A stretch of 56,892 nucleotides of DNA from Xenococcaceae cyanobacterium MO_188.B32 (GTDB lineage Bacteria > Cyanobacteriota > Cyanobacteriia > Cyanobacteriales > Xenococcaceae): NCBI GenBank assembly GCA_030065635.1, contig JASJDJ010000030.1, positions 1-56,892 on the forward strand, written 5' to 3'. Shown here piece after piece: positions 17,659 through 27,126 of the stretch. A program made the position numbers and the translations under genes. The notes under the pieces were generated by a model, which saw nothing but the letters and a program-made list of their open reading frames with translations, searched no databases and was not told the origin of the DNA. How positions within the stretch are numbered: the first letter of the stretch is position 1; every line of letters begins with the position of its first letter.

Positions 17659-18180
17659 ATGTCTTTTAAACGTATATTCACAACTGTAGCCGTGTCTGGT
17701 TTTTTAATTGGCGGTATCCAAGGGATTACCTCCGCTCAAAGTAATCCTGGATTGACTATTTTTAGTGGAGTAGAGCGAGAAAATATTCTCAATTACCATC
17801 TAGATTTTGGCGGACATGCAGGCTCTTTCGATCGCTACCGTTTGCGTATTGGCAGCAAAAAAATGACTCAGGGAGCATCGAAATTTTTTATTGCCTATCC
17901 CGATTACTATAAAGGTAAATTCGATCCTGACAAAATTGAAGTCAGAATCAAAGGAGAACCTATCCCCTTGCGAGAAGTAGTTTGGGATAAAGAAAGCCGA
18001 ATTATCGAAATCGATCTAGAACAACCGATAAGAGAAAGTAAAAAAGTAGAGATTGTTTTCTCTAACGTTAAAAACCCTCGTTTTGGTGGTACGTATTACT
18101 TCCATTGTCAAGTTTTGCCCGCAGGAGATTTACCTATTCGTCAGCATCTAGGTACTTGGATTTTAAGTATTGGCAACTAG
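17659..18180 (+). CDS. DUF2808 exported protein
   Basis: The 173-residue protein has a signal peptide (FKRIFTTVAVSGFLIGGIQG, cleavage near TSAQ) and a beta-rich body with KFFIAYPDYYKGKFDPDKIE and VFSNVKNPRFGGTYYFHCQV. It matches the cyanobacterial DUF2808 family. A distant paralogue is encoded at 44639-45235. It precedes rpmH, a position it often holds in cyanobacteria. Function unknown, probably periplasmic. Confidence 0.82.
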   Translation: MSFKRIFTTVAVSGFLIGGIQGITSAQSNPGLTIFSGVERENILNYHLDFGGHAGSFDRYRLRIGSKKMTQGASKFFIAYPDYYKGKFDPDKIEVRIKGEPIPLREVVWDKESRIIEIDLEQPIRESKKVEIVFSNVKNPRFGGTYYFHCQVLPAGDLPIRQHLGTWILSIGN

Positions 18181-18259
18181 AACTGAGGATTGAAAGTGTA
18201 ATATAATTAGAGATTGTGGCTTTTGTATAAAAACTTAACTGGTAAGGAGGTAATAATTC

Positions 18260-18397
18260 GTGACTCAGCGTACTCTGGGTGGTACTAACCGTAAACAAAA
18301 GAGAAAATCAGGCTTTCGCGCTCGTATGCGAACTAAAAATGGCAGAAAAGTAATTCAAGCTCGTCGCAAAAAAGGAAGACATAGTTTAGCAGTATAA
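18260..18397 (+). CDS. rpmH: 50S ribosomal protein L34
   Basis: The 45-residue, strongly basic protein begins [20 protein letters not shown] and continues with the L34 core [18 protein letters not shown]. The start is GTG at 18260, set by the strong Shine-Dalgarno AAGGAGG at 18244-18250. It heads the classic rpmH-rnpA-yidC-jag cluster, with rnpA 35 bp downstream. Confidence 0.97.
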   Translation: MTQRTLGGTNRKQKRKSGFRARMRTKNGRKVIQARRKKGRHSLAV

Positions 18398-18432
18398 GCG
18401 TAGCTGAATAGTAATGGAAATAATGATGCAGG

Positions 18433-18804
18433 GTGGGATTACCAAAAGAAAATCGACTTAGAGATGGGCGAGATTTTCGTGCTGTCTATAGCCAAGGATT
18501 ACGCCAAAATAGTCGGCATCTAGTTTTAAGGGCATTATTGACTTCAAAATTAGAGAAACAATTCTGGCAAGAGCCTACCCGTTTAGGTATTTCTATTAGC
18601 CAAAAAGTAAGCAAAAAAGCTGTGGTACGCAATCGCATTAAAAGGCAAATTCGAGCTGCTTTCAGAGAACTACTACCAATAATACCCCCTGGTTGGAAAA
18701 TTGTTATTGTAGTGCGAGCGCGAGCAGTTGAATGCAAATATGAACATTTTTTGCGAGAATTAAAGCAGTTATTAATAGAAGCAAAAATAATAAATGGGTA
18801 TTAA
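18433..18804 (+). CDS. rnpA: ribonuclease P protein component
   Basis: The 123-residue basic protein begins [20 protein letters not shown] and contains the RNR signature region [20 protein letters not shown]. It partners the RNase P RNA in tRNA 5' maturation. A GTG start is used. Its 3' end overlaps the next gene by 11 bp. Confidence 0.95.
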   Translation: MGLPKENRLRDGRDFRAVYSQGLRQNSRHLVLRALLTSKLEKQFWQEPTRLGISISQKVSKKAVVRNRIKRQIRAAFRELLPIIPPGWKIVIVVRARAVECKYEHFLRELKQLLIEAKIINGY

Positions 18805-19186
18805 AGAAGACGTTTATTTTGAAGGTGGCCCCCATATCGGCGATTTGATTGTTAATATTTTGTTAGCGTTCACCGTAATTTGTATTCCCTTAACGGTAGG
18901 TGCAATTGTCAGGGCTTTGTGGCTGCGTTATCGAATTACCGACCGCCGTATCTCGGTGAAAGGAGGATGGATGGGACGCGATCGCACAGACCTGATTTAC
19001 AACGAAATCGTTAAAATAGTTAAAGTTCCTCGCGGAATCGGTTTGTGGGGGGATTTAGTAGTAACTCTTAAAGATGGCAGTCGTTTAGAATTAAGAGCTA
19101 TTCCCCAATTTAGGGAAATTTATGACTACATTGCCGAACAAGCAGCAGCAAAAACAAATAGACCGATCGAATCGATCGCTAACTAA
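18794..19186 (+). CDS. PH-domain (DUF304-like) membrane-associated protein
   Basis: The 130-residue protein has one hydrophobic segment (about 16-42) followed by a bacterial PH-like beta domain: [27 protein letters not shown] and [18 protein letters not shown]. It lies between rnpA and yidC, the usual cyanobacterial order. The role is unknown; the context suggests membrane assembly. Confidence 0.8.
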   Translation: MGIKEDVYFEGGPHIGDLIVNILLAFTVICIPLTVGAIVRALWLRYRITDRRISVKGGWMGRDRTDLIYNEIVKIVKVPRGIGLWGDLVVTLKDGSRLELRAIPQFREIYDYIAEQAAAKTNRPIESIAN

Positions 19187-19259
19187 CAATTTAGGTTTGC
19201 TTCGATCGGGTAAACTAGACTGAGAAAAAACTAGGTGCAGAGGCTGGACTGATTAAAGA

Positions 19260-20411
19260 ATGGATTTTGGTATAGGCTTTATTTCCAATAATATTTTGTT
19301 GCCAATCCTAGATTTCTTCTACGGGATTGTGCCAAGCTACGGTTTTGCAATTATCGCTTTAACCCTGGTAGTCCGCTTCGCTGTATTTCCTCTTAGTGCA
19401 GGACAAATTCGCAATATGCGTAAAATGCGAATTACTCAGCCATTGATGAAGGAACGACAGGAAGATATCAAACGAAGATACAAGGATGATCCCAAAAAAC
19501 AACAAGAAGAAATGGCAAAAGTGATGCAGGAATTTGGCAATCCCTTGGCGGGGTGTTTGCCTTTGCTTCTGCAAATGCCAATTCTATTTGCTTTGTTTGC
19601 TACATTGAGAGGTTCGCCTTTTACCGATACCAATTACACTATTGATGTACAAATCTTTCCTCAAGAACAAATTGAGAGGATTCAACCCCAAGCCTTTGCT
19701 ACCAACGCTCAGAATATATACTTCGATGATGGCGTTCACGATAAAGTTGCTGCTTTACTGCCAGGTGGTAACAAGCTGATAGTAGGAGAAAAAACTAAAG
19801 TAGAATTTCAAACTTTAGAAGGTAAACCTTTATCAAGTCTAATTGCTAAGTATCCAGAAAAAGATATTCAACCTCGATGGGAAGTAACCAAAGGTTCAGA
19901 AAGGCTAAAAATCAATGATGATGGTACTATAGAGGCTTTAGAGCCAGGAGATGCCACTGTTCAAGCAACGATCCCTGGTATTGCTGCCCATACAGGATTC
20001 TTATTTATTAAAGCTTTAGGGCAAGTAGGGGTGACTGATGCAGATGGCAATATCAATTTTGATATCCTGGGAATGGTACTGTTTTTCGGTATCAGTCTCT
20101 ACGTCAACCAGCAACTAACTGGGCAACAAGGAGGTTCTGGAGCTAACGCCGATCAACAACAAGCAGTTAACAAAATTACACCAGTCTTGTTTAGTGGAAT
20201 GTTTTTGTTTTTCCCCTTACCAGCAGGAGTACTGATGTATATTGTGGTAGCCAATCTATTCCAGATGGGTCAAACTTGGTTTTTAATGCAAGAACCTTTA
20301 CCAGAAAATATCCAAGAACTGGTGAAGCAACAGGAAAAAGCCGAAAAATCGAGAGAAGCTCTTCCTTTTGAACGCAAACGTTCTAAGAAAAAAGAGAAAA
20401 CTTCTGGCTAG
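19260..20411 (+). CDS. yidC: membrane protein insertase YidC/Oxa1
   Basis: The 383-residue protein has the cyanobacterial form: an N-terminal TM, the [19 protein letters not shown] helix, a cytoplasmic basic hairpin ([20 protein letters not shown]), [21 protein letters not shown], a large lumenal insert (about 120-250) and C-terminal TMs ending in a lysine-rich tail. It inserts membrane proteins, including thylakoid proteins. It is followed 12 bp later by jag. Confidence 0.95.
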   Translation: MDFGIGFISNNILLPILDFFYGIVPSYGFAIIALTLVVRFAVFPLSAGQIRNMRKMRITQPLMKERQEDIKRRYKDDPKKQQEEMAKVMQEFGNPLAGCLPLLLQMPILFALFATLRGSPFTDTNYTIDVQIFPQEQIERIQPQAFATNAQNIYFDDGVHDKVAALLPGGNKLIVGEKTKVEFQTLEGKPLSSLIAKYPEKDIQPRWEVTKGSERLKINDDGTIEALEPGDATVQATIPGIAAHTGFLFIKALGQVGVTDADGNINFDILGMVLFFGISLYVNQQLTGQQGGSGANADQQQAVNKITPVLFSGMFLFFPLPAGVLMYIVVANLFQMGQTWFLMQEPLPENIQELVKQQEKAEKSREALPFERKRSKKKEKTSG

Positions 20412-20423
20412 TACTTAATTACC

Positions 20424-20912
20424 ATGGAAAATCAAGTTCAGCGGGGCACAGAATGGTTGTCCAAACTTCTAGAATTAATGGCCATTCCTGCTGCTGTTGT
20501 CACCGAAGAAGCCGATAAAATGCCAGTAGAGTCTGATGCCTGCTGGCTGATTATTGAGTCTCCTCATCTCGACCAATCACAGATAGAACTTATCATTGGG
20601 GATCGAGGTAAAAGCATTGATGCAATCCAGTATCTCGCTAATACTTTACTCAATCTCAATATAGATAAAGAATTGCAAGGGTCTTATACTGTCGAGATTA
20701 ATGGTTATCGATTAAAAAGGTACCAGGAATTACAAGCACTAGCCCAACAAGCAGCACAACAAGTTAGAGAAACTGCTCGAGAAGTAACTATGCCAGCTCT
20801 ATCTTCTGCTGAGAGGAGACAAATTCATAATTTTCTCAAAGATGCAGAAGATTTGGAGACAGAAAGTCGCGGACAAGAGCCAGATCGACGTTTGATCGTG
20901 CGATTACGCTAA
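20424..20912 (+). CDS. jag: KH-R3H RNA-binding protein (Jag/KhpB-like)
   Basis: The 162-residue protein has a KH domain with the loop IIGDRGKSIDAIQYLANTLL (about 57-76) and an R3H domain with AERRQIHNFLKD and GQEPDRRLIVRLR at the C-terminus. This is the short, Jag-N-lacking form. Partner of YidC by gene order; the family binds RNA and affects cell elongation and division in other bacteria. Confidence 0.9.
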   Translation: MENQVQRGTEWLSKLLELMAIPAAVVTEEADKMPVESDACWLIIESPHLDQSQIELIIGDRGKSIDAIQYLANTLLNLNIDKELQGSYTVEINGYRLKRYQELQALAQQAAQQVRETAREVTMPALSSAERRQIHNFLKDAEDLETESRGQEPDRRLIVRLR

Positions 20913-21077
20913 ACCAGTTAAATCAGTCAACAGTCAACAGTTATCAGTTAACAAAAAACACAAAGTTTCTAAAGCTGGATTTAGACTACGAGAGGAACGT
21001 TCTATTTATCAAGATGGGAAACTCCGACTCCCAGAGAAAAAATGTAACTGATAACTGATAATTAATAACTGTCAAAG

Positions 21078-21593
21078 ATGGAAGCTATTTATATCCCGCA
21101 ATTACTAAAGTTGCCAGAGCGGAAAGAAGAACTTAAATTTCAAGAACCTATCTCTGGCTTGACTACTCTCACTCCTGTCAAAGGAGTAATGAGCATTAGG
21201 CATGGAGGTACATTTTTAGAGATATTAGTCCAAGCAGAGACAATTGTTACTTTAATCTGCGATCGCTGTTTACAAAATTATAATCATCGTTTATCTATAG
21301 ATACTTCAGAAATTATTTGGTTAGAAGAGCAAAAAGTAACAGCAGAAAGCTTTTTGTCGGAAAAAGAAGTATCTTTAGAAGATTTATCGGAAACTTTACC
21401 GCCTAATGGCTATTTTAAGCCTGATGTTTGGCTTTACGAACAATTATCTCTAGCCATGCCCATGCAAAAAATTTGTGGTAAAGATTGTCAAGGCGCAGAT
21501 TCCCCCGAAGAAGTTAATGAACCCAAGATAGATAGTCGTTGGTCTTCTTTAGCAGCCCTCAAAGAGCAATTATCCAAAAATTACGAATTATAA
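21078..21593 (+). CDS. YceD/DUF177 family protein
   Basis: The 171-residue protein carries the DUF177 features: a CDRCLQNY cysteine pair near residue 60, an acidic middle and KICGKDCQG with a second cysteine pair, followed by DSRWSSLAALKEQL. In other bacteria the family is next to rpmF and linked to 23S rRNA synthesis; plant and cyanobacterial members are linked to rRNA accumulation. Here it closes the rpmH-yidC-jag cluster. Confidence 0.87.
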   Translation: MEAIYIPQLLKLPERKEELKFQEPISGLTTLTPVKGVMSIRHGGTFLEILVQAETIVTLICDRCLQNYNHRLSIDTSEIIWLEEQKVTAESFLSEKEVSLEDLSETLPPNGYFKPDVWLYEQLSLAMPMQKICGKDCQGADSPEEVNEPKIDSRWSSLAALKEQLSKNYEL

Positions 21594-21600
21594 GTTTGAG

Positions 21601-21628
21601 TTCGTAGTTCGTAGTTCGTAGTTCGTAG
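21601..21628 (+). repeat. heptamer tandem repeat TTCGTAG, 4 copies
   Basis: Four perfect tandem heptamers lie in the spacer before ycf46. Complementary CTACGAA units occur in the spacer after yebC near 56626-56650. Confidence 0.85.
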
Positions 21629-21682
21629 TTGGGAAAACAATATAAAATCAAATAACAAATAACCAACAGCAGATAGCTAATA

Positions 21683-23197
21683 ATGAACTTTAGTGAGGAA
21701 TTTGCTTTACTTCTAAGGGCTTGTTACCCGTTGATTTATATTTCTACGACAGAAGAGGAAAGGCTAGAAAGAGCGATCGCTTCTGTGGCTGAGAGATTAG
21801 GGAATCGTCAAGTATATGTTTGGGATTTTGTCGATGGGTATCAGGAAAATCCTAATAATACAGGTTTGGGTAAGCGAAATCCACTGCAAGCTTTAGAGTT
21901 TTTGGAAAAAATGCCCTCAAAAGTAGGGGGAATTTTTATATTAAGAGATTTTGAGCGTTTTTTAGAAGATATTTCTATTTCTCGCAAATTACGGAATCTA
22001 GCCCGCGAGCTTAAATCTCAACCTAAAAATATTGTGATTGTCTCTTCTCAAGTCGAAATTCCCCCAGAGTTAAGTGAAGTTTTGACGGTTATTGATTTTC
22101 CTTTACCTACAGCAAAAGAAATTAAAACAGAAATACAAAGATTAGTACTGGCTACAGGACAAACCTTAACTGATAAACTACTTGACGAAATAGTCCGTTC
22201 TGCTCAGGGATTATCCTTGGAGCGCATTCGGCGAGTATTAACTAGAGCGATCGCCACTCATGGGCAAATAGAACCAGAAGACGTAGAATTAATTTTAGAA
22301 GAAAAACGGCAATCGATCCGTCAAACTCAAATCCTCGATTTTTATCCCGCAACCGAACAAATTTCTGATATTGGCGGTTTAGATAACTTAAAAGACTGGC
22401 TGTTAAGAAGAGGGGGAGCATTCAGCGATCGCGCCCGTGCTTATGGTTTACCCCATCCCAGAGGACTGTTGCTAGCAGGAATTCAAGGAACGGGAAAATC
22501 TCTTACTGCTAAAGCGATCGCCCATCACTGGCATTTACCCCTACTGCGTCTAGATGTAGGACGTTTATTTGGGGGGTTAGTAGGGGAATCGGAATCTCGT
22601 ACCCGACAGATGATTAATTTAGCCGAAGCTCTTTCTCCTTGTATACTCTGGATCGATGAAATTGATAAAGCTTTTTCTGGAGTAGAAGGAAGGGGGGATT
22701 CTGGTACTACTAGTAGGGTTTTTGGTACTTTTATTACCTGGATGGCAGAAAAAAAATCTCCCGTGTTTGTAGTAGCGACAGCCAATAATATTAAAGCTTT
22801 GCCTCCAGAAATGTTGAGAAAAGGAAGATTCGACGAAATCTTTTTTGTCGGCTTGCCCAATCAAGAAGAAAGAGAAGCAATCTTTAAAGTCCATTTAGCC
22901 AGATTACGCCCTCATAACCTCGGCAACTATGACGTAAAAAGGTTAGCCTATGAAACACCAGACTTTTCGGGAGCAGAAATCGAGCAAACCTTAATAGAAG
23001 CCATGCATATTGGCTTTAGTCAAAATCGAGATTTCACCACCGACGATATTCTCGAATCTGCCAGTCAAATTATTCCTTTAGCCAGAACTGCTCAAGAACA
23101 AATTCAGTTTTTACAAGACTGGGCAGCAGCAGGAAAAGCTCGTCTTGCTTCCAGAAAAACTAGTTTAAGCGATCGCATTCAAAATCAATTTAATTAG
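21683..23197 (+). CDS. ycf46: AAA+ ATPase, Ycf46 type
   Basis: The 504-residue protein has an N-terminal degenerate P-loop-like domain (about 1-200) and a C-terminal AAA+ module with Walker A GIQGTGKS (266-273), Walker B ILWIDEID (321-328) and the arginine-finger region LRKGRFDEIFFVGLPN. This domain order and length match Ycf46, encoded in red-algal plastids and in cyanobacteria. Work in cyanobacteria links Ycf46 to photosynthesis under low inorganic carbon; that link comes from the family, not from this sequence. Confidence 0.9.
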   Translation: MNFSEEFALLLRACYPLIYISTTEEERLERAIASVAERLGNRQVYVWDFVDGYQENPNNTGLGKRNPLQALEFLEKMPSKVGGIFILRDFERFLEDISISRKLRNLARELKSQPKNIVIVSSQVEIPPELSEVLTVIDFPLPTAKEIKTEIQRLVLATGQTLTDKLLDEIVRSAQGLSLERIRRVLTRAIATHGQIEPEDVELILEEKRQSIRQTQILDFYPATEQISDIGGLDNLKDWLLRRGGAFSDRARAYGLPHPRGLLLAGIQGTGKSLTAKAIAHHWHLPLLRLDVGRLFGGLVGESESRTRQMINLAEALSPCILWIDEIDKAFSGVEGRGDSGTTSRVFGTFITWMAEKKSPVFVVATANNIKALPPEMLRKGRFDEIFFVGLPNQEEREAIFKVHLARLRPHNLGNYDVKRLAYETPDFSGAEIEQTLIEAMHIGFSQNRDFTTDDILESASQIIPLARTAQEQIQFLQDWAAAGKARLASRKTSLSDRIQNQFN

Positions 23198-23249
23198 TTT
23201 TTGGTTATTATTTGACTGATAACTGATAACTAATAATTGATAACCGATC

Positions 23250-23741
<492 letters not shown>

Positions 23742-23888
23742 TCGGCGACTATGAACTATTATTTAGATGTGAGCGAAAAATTATCGGCAAGGTAGGCGAA
23801 GTTTTCTCTTCAGTGAGAGTTCGTGTAGGTCGAAAGCCGATCGCAAGTCATAATAATTAAATTCAAATTTCTTATTGCTGATTGTTCG

Positions 23889-24716
23889 ATGAATCTTAAC
23901 GATCTGATTGCTCAAATTCAATCTCAGCTAGAAGAGTTAGCTAATCAGGAAAACATAAATCAACAAGAACAGAAAGCCACAAATCAGCGCATCAAAACAT
24001 TAGAAAGAAAAATAAAAGAGCAATATCATCGTCAAAGTGAGCTAGATGACGAAGCTATTCGGCTTTATCGTCAAGGAGAAGAACTAAAGACAAAGTTAGA
24101 TAAATTAAACAGAATTACTGCCTTAACTCAAGAATTTCGTGACTTACAGACTGAATGCCAAGATAATCAAGAATTATTACATACTTTATACTCTTCTATC
24201 TCACTGTTAGCAAAAGAAGAATCGATCGATATCGATCGCCAGACAATATTCAATGACGATCGACAATTGATAGATGATTACCCTTTTGAGGAGCAACCGA
24301 CAAATAGCGCTCGCCAAGAGGCTAACTACCAAATTCATTTTGAGGACTTGAACGCCGAGTCTCCCCAAGATAGTACAAGTGACTGCACTCAAAATAAGCA
24401 AGATGATGAAGATGAATCGACAACACTAACCTTGCAATATATCAAAACTGTCTTACCAAATGCTGAATTAATTTACAAACAGTTAATTGCTCGTAATTTA
24501 GAAAAATATCAAACCTACCAAAATTTAATTATTGATGAGCTTGATGTAATCTGGTGTTCTGTTGCTTTTATTGCTTTTGGACGTGGTGCCTATCGTCAAC
24601 TAAGTTTTAAGCATCACCCAGATTTAAATGGTTCGGAAGAAGCTATGCAGCTAATTAATACTGCTTGGGAAATCTCCGAAGAATATCTAGCCGAGACAGT
24701 AAATAGCGATCGGTAA
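23889..24716 (+). CDS. coiled-coil protein with C-terminal J-domain-like module
   Basis: The 275-residue protein has a long N-terminal coiled coil (about 10-110, rich in Q/E/K), an acidic disordered middle (about 115-185) and a C-terminal helical region with FKHHPDLNGSEEAMQLINTAWE. That region resembles helices II-III of a DnaJ domain, with the HPD tripeptide that stimulates Hsp70. The first J helix is unclear. It may target a DnaK to a specific client (inference). No named family recognised. Confidence 0.6.
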   Translation: MNLNDLIAQIQSQLEELANQENINQQEQKATNQRIKTLERKIKEQYHRQSELDDEAIRLYRQGEELKTKLDKLNRITALTQEFRDLQTECQDNQELLHTLYSSISLLAKEESIDIDRQTIFNDDRQLIDDYPFEEQPTNSARQEANYQIHFEDLNAESPQDSTSDCTQNKQDDEDESTTLTLQYIKTVLPNAELIYKQLIARNLEKYQTYQNLIIDELDVIWCSVAFIAFGRGAYRQLSFKHHPDLNGSEEAMQLINTAWEISEEYLAETVNSDR

Positions 24717-24739
24717 TTAGGTAAGGGCAATTCGTCACA

Positions 24740-24944
24740 AGTTAAGGTGATGTGCTGTTTGTCAACACCAAGGGTTTGGTATAGCAAGGAAACCTCGCCA
24801 TTCCTCTCAGTTAATTGGTTTTAAGCTATCAGCCCTTCGGGTTCGTGCTGTTTAATATTTAAATTATTTAAACTCAAAGGAACATTTCCTGAGTTAGTGA
24901 TTTTGACAAAATCGAAAATGGTAGTGCATAAGTCCACCTTAACT
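24740..24944. repeat. 205-bp segment with 10-bp terminal inverted repeats
   Basis: AGTTAAGGTG (24740-24749) is exactly complementary to CACCTTAACT (24935-24944). It may be a MITE relic, but no target duplication is visible. It contains a CCCTTCGGG hairpin also found in other elements of this window. Nothing else was seen in 24717-25111. Confidence 0.3.
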
Positions 24945-26073
24945 AACCTATATAAATCTAACCTATATAAATAAAAAATCTAGCCCGAACCAAATATGTT
25001 AAACATTATGTTTTGTTTATTCTGTCAAACTTGAGTTTGTGTTGCACGACCACTTTTATCTATTGATCTTGAATGATTTCCTAAGTACGAGATGTATCTA
25101 TCAGATTTGAAGTGACGTTGATGAAACAAAAACCAACTAGACGAAGCCGAGGTGTAATTCTCACCCTCAAAGGCTGGGATAAACTTCAAGCAGCGAAAAC
25201 TGAAGCCGAGTTTAAGGATAATACTAGAGAACGCTTTTCTTTGGAAGAACTTAGCGATCGCATGAGTTTATCAATGCACACTGTCTCCAGGATACTGGGG
25301 CGATCGAAACCAGTAGATAAAAGTTCGTTACAATCTGCCTTCGCTGCCTTTGGGTTGGAATTGTCTAAAAGCGATTATACTCGATCTATCCCACCATGTG
25401 ACAGTTTGGAAGCCCGACAGGCTTCCCCAATGTATGACTGGGGAGAAGCACCTGATACGTCTATATTTTACAATCGCTACGAAGAAATGTCGCAATTACA
25501 ATATTGGGTGTTAGAGGAACGATGTCGTTTGGTAACATTGCTGGGAATTGGTGGTATTGGCAAAAGTACTCTAGCAGTAAAATTGGGGCTACAAATTCAA
25601 GATGAATTTGAGGTAGTAGTATGGCGAAGCCTACAAAATGCAACACCAGTAGAAGATAAGCTCACAAGCATACTGCAATTTTTGCTATGGGCGTTGCGAA
25701 AAGAGATAGTAATACCCCAAAACTTTGAGGGAAAACTATCAAAGCTGATGGAATGTTTGATAAATCACCGTTGTCTGCTGATTTTAGATAATTTCGAGAC
25801 AATTTTATCTAGTAATAGTCAAGTAGGGCAATATCGTCCTGGCTACGAAGGATATGGTCAATTACTCAAACTGATTGGAGAAGTACCTCATAACAGTTGT
25901 GTTCTGCTGACTTCTAGAGAAAAACCAAGAGAAATTTTACCTTTAGAAGGAGAAAGAACAAAAGTTAAATATTTGCAGCTAGGAGGGTTAAATCCTAACG
26001 ACGGGCGCGAATTATTCCAGCAAAAAGGACATTTCACAGGTACAGAACAAGAATGGGAGGTACTCATCAAGCA

Positions 26074-26200
26074 TAGGGCAAACGCATCTAAATTCCACAA
26101 CCGCGATCACGTCTAGATTTGCTAAATTCATCAAAAATCAAAGGCGAGCGCTCAAACCTGTATCCCGCTTATAGTCTAAAAATAAGATGCGTTTGCCCTA
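26074..26200. mobile_element. 127-bp MITE with 16-bp TIRs and 10-bp target duplication
   Basis: The ends are TAGGGCAAACGCATCT (26074-26089) and its exact complement (26185-26200). The decamer TCATCAAGCA flanks both sides (26064-26073 and 26201-26210). Removing the element and one decamer restores the frame across the site to read EVLIKHYGGNPLALK, a normal NB-ARC sequence. No coding capacity. A long target duplication is compatible with IS4- or ISAs1-like transposases (inference). Confidence 0.85.
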
Positions 26201-26976
26201 TCATCAAGCACTATGGAGGTAATCCCCTAGCGTTGAAGATAGTAGCAGCAGGGACAAGGGAGCTTTTCAATGGTAGAATCGCCCAACTTTTGGATTATTT
26301 GAAACAAGGGAGATTTATTTTTGAGGAAATACGCGACTTGTTGGAATACCAGTTCCAACGTTTATCGGTGGTGGAAAAGGAGGTAATATATTGGCTGGCA
26401 ATTAATCGAGAACCAGTATCTCTAGACGAATTAACTGCCGATCTAGTTACATTTTCTTCCAAGCGTCCGTTACCCCAAGCCCTTAGAGGATTGTTGCGAA
26501 GGTCATTGATAGAAAAAAGCGGTGAGCATTTCTTTCTTCAACCAGTAGTACTAAAATATACTACGCAGCGATTAGTCGATCGGATTTGTCAAGAATTAGT
26601 AGAAGAAAAGCCTCTATCTTTACGCTTATTTAAAACCCATGCCTTAATTAAGGCAACATCTAAAGACCACATTCGGGATACACAAAAGCAAGTTATTATA
26701 CAGCCATTACTCGAAAAACTGTTAATAGAGTTGGGCAGTCAAAAAAAACTGGTAATTTTGTTGCAGGATATACTGAGACAGCAAAAGCATCAACCGTCAA
26801 TACTCACGGGATATGCGGGGGGTAATGTTCTTAATTTATTAGCATTTTTACAGGTAGATTTACAAGGCTATGATTTCTCTAATCTGACAATTAGGCAAGC
26901 ACAGTTGCAGAATGTCATATAAATTAGCTTTAGTCCTGATAGTAACTTATTAGCAAGTGGCAGTGATGATTAAGAC

Positions 26977-27067
26977 TAAGCTTAGACGCACTAAAGTTAT
27001 CTATTCTGTTCCTTCCCCATAAGGCGTTTGAGAATTTTAAAGTGCAATGTAAATGCGTCTAAGCTTA
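26977..27067. mobile_element. 91-bp palindrome-ended insertion in the WD40 remnant
   Basis: TAAGCTTAGACGCA (26977-26990) is complementary to TGCGTCTAAGCTTA (27054-27067). TTAAG lies next to both ends. It interrupts WD40 coding fragments. Joining the flanks does not restore frame exactly, so further decay has occurred. Confidence 0.55.
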
Positions 27068-27126
27068 TTAAGCTATGGGATATTAATAACTTTACCTGTC
27101 TGTACAAATGTGCATATAATAGTTAG

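Larger units (their letters stand above)
25112..27126 (+). pseudogene. broken STAND NTPase (HTH + NB-ARC + WD40)
   Basis: The first segment (25112-26116) holds an N-terminal HTH-like domain (FSLEELSDRMSLSMHTVSRIL) and an NB-ARC domain with Walker A GIGGIGKS (145-152), Walker B CLLILDNFE and VLLTSREKP. The frame is broken by a 127-bp element. It resumes from about 26211 with GGNPLALKIVAAG and the helical domain to 26922. WD40 scraps follow: FSPDSNLLASGSDD near 26930-26970 and IKLWDINN near 27068-27095. The intact ancestor was probably a several-hundred-residue signalling or defence-type STAND ATPase of the kind common in cyanobacteria. It cannot be made as one protein now. Confidence 0.85.
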
